A program made the translations under genes and the position numbers. Below the pieces are notes generated by a model. It was not told where the DNA came from. It made no database searches and saw only the letters and a program-made list of their open reading frames with translations. Below, piece by piece: positions 7,105-13,052 of a stretch of 16,002 nucleotides of DNA. The stretch spans positions 1 through 16,002 of the forward strand of contig JAFTMM010000090.1 in NCBI GenBank assembly GCA_017452405.1, given 5' to 3'. This DNA comes from Clostridia bacterium (GTDB lineage: Bacteria > Bacillota > Clostridia > Christensenellales > Pumilibacteraceae). How positions within the stretch are numbered: position 1 is the first letter of the stretch; the number at the start of each line of letters is the position of its first letter.

Positions 7105-7356
7105 ATGAGTTTTTTTGATGAAATCAGCTATCGTACTTTGCTTGGCAGAGCGGTAGGCTACAGCGCAGTCCTTATGGGTGGCGAAGCTGTGTACGTTGAA
7201 GGCATTTCCCGAATCGTCAGCGTTTCGGGAGAAAAAATAGAGGTTTCAGCGCGCAAAAAGCTTTTGGTAGTGGAGGGTGAAGACTTAAGCCTAGAAGAGG
7301 TTGAAAAAGAAAGCGTTATAATAAAAGGCAGGATAGCATGTTTCAAGGAATGTTAA
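7105..7356 (+). CDS. yqfC: YqfC, YabP/YqfC-family sporulation protein
   Basis: The 83-residue product fits the YabP/YqfC family by size, beta-rich composition (VEGISRIVSVSGEKIEVSARKKLLVVEGEDL), a closing IIKGRI segment, and above all by position directly before yqfD. In B. subtilis yqfC and yqfD are expressed in the mother cell and are needed for efficient sporulation; the molecular role is not settled. The ATG at 7105 is the first start after an in-frame stop at 7075, and there is no recognisable ribosome binding site before it, which is unusual in this window. The N-terminal region is about ten residues shorter than in B. subtilis. The 3' end overlaps yqfD by 19 bases. Confidence 0.8.
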   Translation: MSFFDEISYRTLLGRAVGYSAVLMGGEAVYVEGISRIVSVSGEKIEVSARKKLLVVEGEDLSLEEVEKESVIIKGRIACFKEC

Positions 7357-8426
7357 GGCGCGCCATAACGGTAGAAGGAATGAATAAAAAACGCCTGTAT
7401 TCTGCCTTAATTAAGGACGGAATTACGCTTTACGGGCTCAAAGACGACGGCAGAACCGCTACTTTTGCGCTGAAAGAAAAAGATTTGCGAAAAGCTGTTG
7501 CAATTTTAGACGCAATGTGTTACAATTACTCGGTAAAAGGCGGAGTGGGTGGTTTATTGCTGTTTGCATTGAAAAAGCTACCAATGCTCTTATCCGTACT
7601 CATAATGACTGCGCTCGTGTTCGCTTCTAATCTTTTCGTATGGCGAGTAGAAATAGTAGGCGCAGAGGGTAGCGCACGACTTGACGCTCTCGACGTTACC
7701 GAAAATTGCGGTGTAACTGCTTTTGCGCTTAAGTCGTCAGTGGATATCGACGCTATTGAAAAAGGGCTGAAAGAGAGTGGCTTTTCCGCTTCGACGGTTG
7801 ACTTTCGTGGAAACGTACTTGAAGTTCACGTAGTTCCCGAGGATGATAATCTTGACCTTGACGAGAGTGGCTCCGAGCTGGTTTCTGCATACGACGGAGT
7901 AATTACGCGCATAATTACGGAGAGTGGTACGCCACTCGTTAAGCAAGGCGACGTAGTTAAACGCGGAGAAGTTCTTATATCGGGTGACGTATTTTCCACG
8001 CTGGACGGAAGCCTTATCGGGCGTGAAGAAGTCAAAGGCGCGGTTTACGCCGAAGTGACGTTCAATTATTCTTATCCGATCTCGTCGAGCAGTTCGCTCA
8101 TATTTACGGGTAGAGAAGAAGTTTGCACGACGGTCTCATTATTTGGACTAAATATAGGCGAAACTCAGACGTCGTTTGAGCACTATAACTTTATTACGGA
8201 AACTCAGCGTTTATATCCGTTACCAATAACCTTTACGCAAGTTACTTATAAAGAAATAGCCTACGCCGACGATAACGGCGTGGAACAATTTACCAAAGAA
8301 AAATCAGAGGAGCTTTCGGCGCTGTATTCTACGGAGTTTGCGTGCAAAACCTCCGTCGTAGATATGGGAGGCGTCGCAGTGCTCAAAGCATATTTTACTG
8401 CAGAAATCCCAATAGGAGTTATATGA
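7338..8426 (+). CDS. yqfD: YqfD, membrane-anchored sporulation protein
   Basis: The 362-residue product has a short cytoplasmic part (1-80), one clear membrane helix at about 81-101 (LPMLLSVLIMTALVFASNLF) followed by VWRVEIVGAE, and a large external part. It matches the YqfD pattern: a POTRA-like segment after the helix, then GVITRIITESGTPLVKQGDVVKRGEVLISG, a lipoyl-like beta segment at about 195-218. YqfD is a sporulation membrane protein of the mother cell in B. subtilis; the exact role is unknown. B. subtilis YqfD has about 398 residues, so this one is slightly short. AGGATAG precedes the chosen ATG; an in-frame ATG at 7350 is an alternative. The stop overlaps phoH by ATGA. Confidence 0.87.
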   Translation: MFQGMLRRAITVEGMNKKRLYSALIKDGITLYGLKDDGRTATFALKEKDLRKAVAILDAMCYNYSVKGGVGGLLLFALKKLPMLLSVLIMTALVFASNLFVWRVEIVGAEGSARLDALDVTENCGVTAFALKSSVDIDAIEKGLKESGFSASTVDFRGNVLEVHVVPEDDNLDLDESGSELVSAYDGVITRIITESGTPLVKQGDVVKRGEVLISGDVFSTLDGSLIGREEVKGAVYAEVTFNYSYPISSSSSLIFTGREEVCTTVSLFGLNIGETQTSFEHYNFITETQRLYPLPITFTQVTYKEIAYADDNGVEQFTKEKSEELSALYSTEFACKTSVVDMGGVAVLKAYFTAEIPIGVI

Positions 8427-9379
8427 TCGCTACAAGCGAAGAAATCAAATTACACAGCGATATTTTCTTTAAGCTTTCGGGCGCAATGGATAGCAATCTG
8501 GAAGTTATGGAAAAGCGTTTCGGCGTTTTAATTTCTGCAACGAATGATGGCGCAAAAGTAAGCGGAGAGGCGCAGGGAGTAGAAAACTGCGCTCGTCTTA
8601 TCCGTCTTCTTACCGAACTTATCAAACAGGGGCAGACGGTGAGCAAGGTTCTCGTGGAACGTTGCGCGGATATGATTGCCGAGGGTGACGAGGGTGACGT
8701 TCTCGATATGTTCAAAGAAACGGTTGCCGTGACTGCGCGCGGAAAGAAAATCGTTTGCAAAACGCTTGCGCAACGCTCTTACGTAAGGGCAATCAAGAAA
8801 AATACTCTTACCTTTGCGGTCGGCCCTGCGGGTACGGGCAAGACGTATCTGGCGGTCGCGCTTGCTGTCAACGCTTTTAAACGCGGAGAAGTCGAACGTA
8901 TTATTCTTACCCGACCTGCTATTGAAGCAGGGGAAAAGCTCGGTTTCCTGCCCGGTGACTTGCAAATGAAAGTAGATCCATACCTTCGTCCGTTATACGA
9001 CGCTCTTGAAGAGATGTTTGGCGTGGACAACTATTCCAACCTAATTGAAAAAGGTATAATCGAAATCGCGCCTCTTGCATTTATGCGCGGAAGAACGCTC
9101 CACCGTTCGTTTATTATCCTTGACGAAGGACAAAATACTACGGAAGAGCAAATGAAAATGTTTTTAACTCGTCTCGGCGACGGTAGTAAAGTCGTCGTAA
9201 CGGGAGATATAACTCAAATAGACTTGCCACACGGTGGTAGAAGCGGTCTTAAGCAAGCTACGCAAATTCTGTCGGACATTGACGGTATTGCAGTTTGCAG
9301 ACTGACCGACAAGGACGTAGTCCGTCACGAACTCGTCCAGAAAATCGTTAAAGCTTACGATAAAGCTAAGGAAGAATGA
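8423..9379 (+). CDS. phoH: PhoH-like ATPase (YbeZ family)
   Basis: The product has 318 residues when started at the ATG that overlaps the yqfD stop (ATGA) and has AGGAG six bases upstream; a longer in-frame start at 8342 lies inside yqfD and lacks this support. Residues 1-105 form the N-terminal region typical of YbeZ-type PhoH proteins, followed by the P-loop domain: Walker A GPAGTGKT at 134-141, GEKLGFLPGDLQMKVDPYLRP at about 170-190, and Walker B FIILDEGQN at 230-238 with VVVTGDITQIDLP after it. PhoH-like proteins are cytoplasmic ATPases, often linked to RNA metabolism and found next to ybeY, as here. A precise substrate is not known. The stop overlaps the next gene by four bases. Confidence 0.93.
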   Translation: MIATSEEIKLHSDIFFKLSGAMDSNLEVMEKRFGVLISATNDGAKVSGEAQGVENCARLIRLLTELIKQGQTVSKVLVERCADMIAEGDEGDVLDMFKETVAVTARGKKIVCKTLAQRSYVRAIKKNTLTFAVGPAGTGKTYLAVALAVNAFKRGEVERIILTRPAIEAGEKLGFLPGDLQMKVDPYLRPLYDALEEMFGVDNYSNLIEKGIIEIAPLAFMRGRTLHRSFIILDEGQNTTEEQMKMFLTRLGDGSKVVVTGDITQIDLPHGGRSGLKQATQILSDIDGIAVCRLTDKDVVRHELVQKIVKAYDKAKEE

Positions 9380-10848
9380 AAATCGGATTTATAAATCTGC
9401 ATAAGTTTACGAAGTCCAACTTAGTTAAAGCAACGGCTGCGACGGTGCTGTGTTCGCTCTTAATGATACTTGCGTGTTTAATCAAGTATTACATTATCGG
9501 CAAGCCCGTATCGTCTGGCATATGGTTTTGTATGCTCACGTTGACTATTGCTACTTTCGTCTTTATGGGCGGACTTCTTATGTATGCGATGGTTTCACGC
9601 AATTACATAATAGCGCACACGAGATATTTCGTAGCGTTTTTGTCCGTCGTTGCAATAACGTTTATCGCCCATTTGTATTTAAGCATTATTTCGCCACTTT
9701 TGATCGCTCCCGCTCTTACGGCGCTCGTTATAATACAGCTTTCACGGCGTAAGCAGGACGCTTTCATTTTTAATCTTATGGAAGCGATGATGGTGCTTTT
9801 AGTTCTTTTGCTTGAAGCGATAATGACGGACGGAGAGGTATATATGCTTCTCGGTGGAGGTCGGAATGCGTATCTTTGGTACCTCGGCGCAATGTCGGTA
9901 ATTAACGTTGGCGCAGGCGCGGTCGTCCCCGTTATGCTTAGAGATAAAGCTAAACGCATTAACTATTTGATAGTAGGTGGTATCGTTATGGTGGCTTCGG
10001 TTGCCGTATACGCGCTTATAATACTCGTGCATGCAAATAAGCTTTTCCTCTTGCAATATTTCTGGCTTCTTTTCGTATCGAGCGTTATTACGGTAGTCTT
10101 ATCGCTAATTATTAGCCCCGTTATGGAAAGCGCGTTTAATCTCGTTACCGAAAGCAGACTCGCTGAATGGACGAACTCCTCGCAACCTTTGCTTCGTAAA
10201 CTTGCCTTGGAAGCGCCGGGAACGTATAATCACAGTCTGACGGTGGCTAACTTTGCGGAGATGTGCGCTAGCGCGATAGGTGAAGATCCCTACCTTGCAA
10301 GAGCGGCAGCGTATTATCACGACGTAGGTAAACTTGCAAATCCGTCGTTTTTCGCAGAAAACCAATCGGGCTACAATCCGCACGACGAAATTCTGCCCGA
10401 AGTCAGCGCAGAAATTATCCGAAATCATACTACCGACGGTTATAAGTTACTGAAAGCGTATCGCTTGCCTGAGGAGATAGCGCGCGTAGCTATCGAGCAT
10501 CAGGGTACGCTACCCATTACCGTCTTTTATGAACGCGCAAAACAGCTTACCGACAGCGAAGTAAACGTAGACGACTACCGTTATCACGGTGAAACGCCTA
10601 CGACTAAAATAGCCGGTATTATTATGATTTGCGACAGTAGTGAAGCCGCTATTCGCGCTATGGACAAGCCGGACGGCGAGCGCGTGGACAAACTTCTCCG
10701 CTCAATTATTAACGACCGTATTACCAAAGGTCAGTTCGATAAATGCAAACTTTCACTGCACGATCTTGATATTATCCGAAAAACGATAATAAACGCTTTC
10801 GGAGGCGTATTCCATCAACGCGTTAAGTATCCGGAGGGCAAAGTATGA
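9376..10848 (+). CDS. pgpH: PgpH-like membrane HD phosphodiesterase without the extracellular sensor domain
   Basis: PgpH hydrolyses the second messenger c-di-AMP to pApA with a cytoplasmic HD domain. Here 490 residues carry seven or eight membrane helices from about residue 18 to 250 and an HD domain from about 270 on: PGTYNHSL (H286), YYHDVGKL (H315, D316), RNHTTDGYKLL (H351), AIEHQGT (H375) and ICDSSEA. All expected metal-binding His and Asp positions are present. Family members such as Listeria PgpH are about 700 residues because a 7TMR-HDED extracellular domain of about 250 residues follows the first helix. Here helix 1 is followed after a few residues by helix 2, so that domain is missing. 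The ATG overlaps the phoH stop and the gene's own stop overlaps ybeY, both as ATGA. GGAAG serves as a weak ribosome binding site. Confidence 0.88.
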   Translation: MKIGFINLHKFTKSNLVKATAATVLCSLLMILACLIKYYIIGKPVSSGIWFCMLTLTIATFVFMGGLLMYAMVSRNYIIAHTRYFVAFLSVVAITFIAHLYLSIISPLLIAPALTALVIIQLSRRKQDAFIFNLMEAMMVLLVLLLEAIMTDGEVYMLLGGGRNAYLWYLGAMSVINVGAGAVVPVMLRDKAKRINYLIVGGIVMVASVAVYALIILVHANKLFLLQYFWLLFVSSVITVVLSLIISPVMESAFNLVTESRLAEWTNSSQPLLRKLALEAPGTYNHSLTVANFAEMCASAIGEDPYLARAAAYYHDVGKLANPSFFAENQSGYNPHDEILPEVSAEIIRNHTTDGYKLLKAYRLPEEIARVAIEHQGTLPITVFYERAKQLTDSEVNVDDYRYHGETPTTKIAGIIMICDSSEAAIRAMDKPDGERVDKLLRSIINDRITKGQFDKCKLSLHDLDIIRKTIINAFGGVFHQRVKYPEGKV

Positions 10849-11303
10849 TAAAGCTTCTCGGTGACGTTACTGATGAAATGCGTTCGTCGGCGGATGAAAC
10901 GTATAATCAACTTGGTTTAAACGGAAACGCTATCGTAGAAGTGGAGTTCGTAAGCAGGGAAGATATAGCGGAGTTAAATGGGCGCACGCGAGGAATTGAT
11001 CGCGCTACCGACGTGTTAAGCTATCCCATGCTCGAAGAAATTAAGCCGTTTTCAGCGGAAAACTATCCTTTTGATTATGATGAAGAAAACGAGGGTGTGT
11101 TCCTTGGTTCAATAGTAATATGTCTGGACGTAGCTAAGGCGCAAGCGGAAGATTACGGTCATTCCGTGACCAGAGAATATACGTATCTGTTCACACATGG
11201 ATTGCTTCATCTCCTCGGTTACGACCATATGACGGAGGAAGAGAAAACGGAAATGAGAAAGGCAGAGGAAAGCGTTCTTTCCGCCATAGGAGTAAATAGA
11301 TGA
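10845..11303 (+). CDS. ybeY: YbeY endoribonuclease, rRNA maturation factor
   Basis: YbeY is a zinc-dependent endoribonuclease involved in 16S rRNA 3'-end maturation and 70S quality control. The 152-residue product has the defining motif HGLLHLLGYDH at residues 118-128, giving zinc ligands H118, H122 and H128, and the conserved NGRTRGIDRATDVLSYPM segment at 45-62. Length is normal. GGAGGG lies just before the ATG, which overlaps the pgpH stop by ATGA; its own stop overlaps the era ATG in the same way. In B. subtilis dgkA and cdd stand between ybeY and era; both are absent here. Confidence 0.96.
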   Translation: MIKLLGDVTDEMRSSADETYNQLGLNGNAIVEVEFVSREDIAELNGRTRGIDRATDVLSYPMLEEIKPFSAENYPFDYDEENEGVFLGSIVICLDVAKAQAEDYGHSVTREYTYLFTHGLLHLLGYDHMTEEEKTEMRKAEESVLSAIGVNR

Positions 11304-12199
11304 AATCCGGTTTTATAGGTATAATCGGACAACCTAACGTTGGCAAAAGCAGTCTGATGAACAGACTGATTGGAGAAAAAATCTCCATAGTAACACCTAA
11401 ACCTCAGACTACGCGTGACGCAGTCAGGGGTATTCTTACCACGGACGAGTATCAAATGATATTCGTTGATACTCCCGGAATACTTACTCCTAAAACCGAA
11501 CTCGGCAAATATATGAGTAAGGAAACGGACGTCGGCGCAAAGGACGTTGACGTGCTCGTTATCGTTATCGACGGAGCGCGTCGCTTTTCTGAAAAAGATT
11601 ACGCCTTTATTGAACGTAAACTTGCGCTCCGTATTCCCACCTACGTCGTAGTAAACAAAACGGACGAAGCTAAATACGAAAGAGTATATCCCATACTTTC
11701 CAAACTTGCTCCGTTCATGACGGAAGCAGAGGGCAGAGGCGTAATAAAGGAAATCGTGCCTACGTCTTGCGTAAACGGGTCGAATATCGATAAACTGCGC
11801 GAAATGCTTGCAAGCGAACTAACAGACGAAGTTATGTATTATCCCGAAGGTGATCTGACGGATAGATCGCTTCGTTTCGTAGTCGGGGAGATCGTTCGCG
11901 AAAAGTCTTTGCTTCTACTTCAAGACGAAATACCGCACGGTATAGGAATAGTAATAAATAAATTCGAAGAGAAAAAAGAGACGGTATACGTCGAAGCGGA
12001 CGTAGTATGTGAAAAGGATACGCACAAACTGATAATAATCGGTGAGGGCGGAAGTATGATTAAACGTATCGGTGAGAGTTCTCGCAGAAGTATAGAGGAC
12101 CGAACGGGCAAGCGAGTTTTTTTAAAACTGTTCGTAAAGGTACGCGAAGATTGGCGCAACAAGAAAAATTATTTGCGTGATCTGGGTTACGAGGGCTAA
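11300..12199 (+). CDS. era: Era, KH-domain GTPase in 30S ribosome assembly
   Basis: Era binds near the 3' end of 16S rRNA and couples GTP hydrolysis to small-subunit maturation. The 299-residue product has the full G-domain set: G1 GQPNVGKSS at 10-18, G2 with T37/T38, G3 DTPG at 57-60, G4 NKTD at 119-122 and G5 at 155-160. G5 reads TSCVNG, where SAxxG is usual; Cys in place of Ala is a small deviation. The C-terminal KH domain carries GEGGSMIKRIG, with the RNA-binding GxxG loop, followed by RVFLKLFVKVREDWR. AGGAG lies six to seven bases before the ATG. It is translationally coupled to ybeY and is followed after 29 bases by yqzL. Confidence 0.97.
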   Translation: MKSGFIGIIGQPNVGKSSLMNRLIGEKISIVTPKPQTTRDAVRGILTTDEYQMIFVDTPGILTPKTELGKYMSKETDVGAKDVDVLVIVIDGARRFSEKDYAFIERKLALRIPTYVVVNKTDEAKYERVYPILSKLAPFMTEAEGRGVIKEIVPTSCVNGSNIDKLREMLASELTDEVMYYPEGDLTDRSLRFVVGEIVREKSLLLLQDEIPHGIGIVINKFEEKKETVYVEADVVCEKDTHKLIIIGEGGSMIKRIGESSRRSIEDRTGKRVFLKLFVKVREDWRNKKNYLRDLGYEG

Positions 12200-12228
12200 G
12201 ACTGCGCATACTGAATAGGGAGGTATGC

Positions 12229-12330
12229 GTGAAAGATAAAAAGTTTGCGGATACGTGCTACGAACTTTTCCTTGAAAGCGGTAAAGTCGGGTACTATTTG
12301 CTTTATAAAGACGTTACGAGGGACGAATAA
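12229..12330 (+). CDS. yqzL: YqzL-like small protein (33 residues)
   Basis: A 33-codon frame starts at GTG (12229), six bases after the end of GGGAGG (12218-12223), and stops with a TAA whose last base is the first base of the recO ATG. The sequence (YELFLESGKVGYYLLYKDV in the middle) matches the compact YqzL pattern of an aromatic helix followed by YLLYK, and the position between era and recO is where yqzL sits in B. subtilis. The function of YqzL is unknown. An upstream ATG at 12225 is out of frame and closes after four codons. The gene is short enough to be missed by automatic calling, but context and sequence both support it. Confidence 0.85.
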   Translation: MKDKKFADTCYELFLESGKVGYYLLYKDVTRDE

Positions 12331-12884
12331 TGGAAGAAAAGATCGTGAGCGGTGTCGTAATAGGCGCAACTGATTATAAGGAATCGGACAAGCTAATTTC
12401 CATATTGACGCCTACGCTCGGACTTATTCGCGCTCATATGCGCGGAGTTAAAAAAGAAAAGGCAAAGCTGAAATTTGCGGCTATGCCTTTTGCTTTTTGC
12501 GAATATTCACTGATGCGCCGAGGAGATTTCTATACCGTAAAAACGGCTACGCAAATCGAAAGCCTTCTGGGCGTTTCCAAAACTCCCGAAACTTACGTAA
12601 CGGCTTCGGTGCTCTTGGAAGCGTCCGGCCATGCGGTAGGCAGTCAGGCTTCTCCCGACGTTTTTATTGCGCTACTCACCACGCTTAAAAAGTTAATTTA
12701 CGCGGGCGATGACGCTTATAAATTAGGCGCAGAATTTCTTTATAACGAACTCGTGCGTGGCGGTTATATAGGCGAGCACTCCGAATTTTTATGCGGAACT
12801 GAAAGCTTGGCGTTAATAAAAAAATATATAAGACTTTTTGAAAGTAAATTTATTTGCAAAATTAAGTCGGCAGATCTTTTATAA
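12330..12884 (+). CDS. recO: RecO, recombination mediator, compact form lacking the zinc finger
   Basis: RecO loads RecA onto SSB-coated single-stranded DNA with RecR and anneals complementary strands. The N-terminal OB fold is clear (residues 1-80: GVVIGATDYKESDKLISILTPTLGLI, then MRGVKKEKAKL). The helical domain follows to about residue 150. Family members usually have about 240-255 residues with a CxxC...CxxC zinc site; here only 184 residues are present and no Cys pair is found. Residues around LVRGGYIGEHSEFLCG align with the start of the usual zinc segment. The closing YIRLFESKFICKIKSADLL resembles the normal C-terminal helix (YLxxHLxxxLKSxxFL). This points to an internal deletion of about 60 residues rather than a simple truncation. 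No continuation is seen in other frames downstream. The start overlaps the yqzL stop by one base. Confidence 0.82.
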   Translation: MEEKIVSGVVIGATDYKESDKLISILTPTLGLIRAHMRGVKKEKAKLKFAAMPFAFCEYSLMRRGDFYTVKTATQIESLLGVSKTPETYVTASVLLEASGHAVGSQASPDVFIALLTTLKKLIYAGDDAYKLGAEFLYNELVRGGYIGEHSEFLCGTESLALIKKYIRLFESKFICKIKSADLL

Positions 12885-12930
12885 TTGAGCAGTTTTTTCT
12901 CAGTTTTTGCTCAATTTTGCTCGTTTTTTT
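12883..12930 (+). terminator. Probable terminator after recO
   Basis: AATTGAGCA (12883-12891) pairs with TGCTCAATT (12908-12916) in a nine-base stem with a 16-base T-rich loop. A T-run (12924-12930) follows seven bases later, after a second TTGCTC copy. The stem overlaps the last bases of recO. The long loop and the gap before the T-run make it a moderate rather than strong call; it would end the eight-gene yqfC-recO unit. Confidence 0.55.
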
Positions 12931-12969
12931 GTTTATTTACAATATTTGTGAAAATTTCCGCAAAAGGTC

Positions 12970-12998
12970 TTGATTTTAAGATGTAATAGTGATATACT
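12970..12998 (+). promoter_or_regulatory. Sigma-A-type promoter of ppdK
   Basis: TTGATT (12970-12975) and TATACT (12993-12998) are 17 bases apart, each one mismatch or so from consensus. The leader that follows is about 50 bases long and contains a small GCCT-AAAT-AGGC hairpin around 13013-13025 before AAGGAG at 13041-13046. Confidence 0.75.
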
Positions 12999-13052
12999 TA
13001 TATAGTTAAAGATGCCTAAATAGGCAAAAATATTTTATAAAAGGAGCTAGGG

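Noticed and set aside
8342..8422. Longer N-terminus for phoH starting at 8342
   Set aside because: The extension is inside yqfD, has an Arg-rich composition without family match, and the ATG at 8423 has AGGAG and the ATGA overlap typical of this operon.
8681..8698. Perfect nine-base tandem duplication GAGGGTGAC in phoH
   Set aside because: In frame, only two copies (EGDEGD), within the variable N-terminal region; no sign of function.
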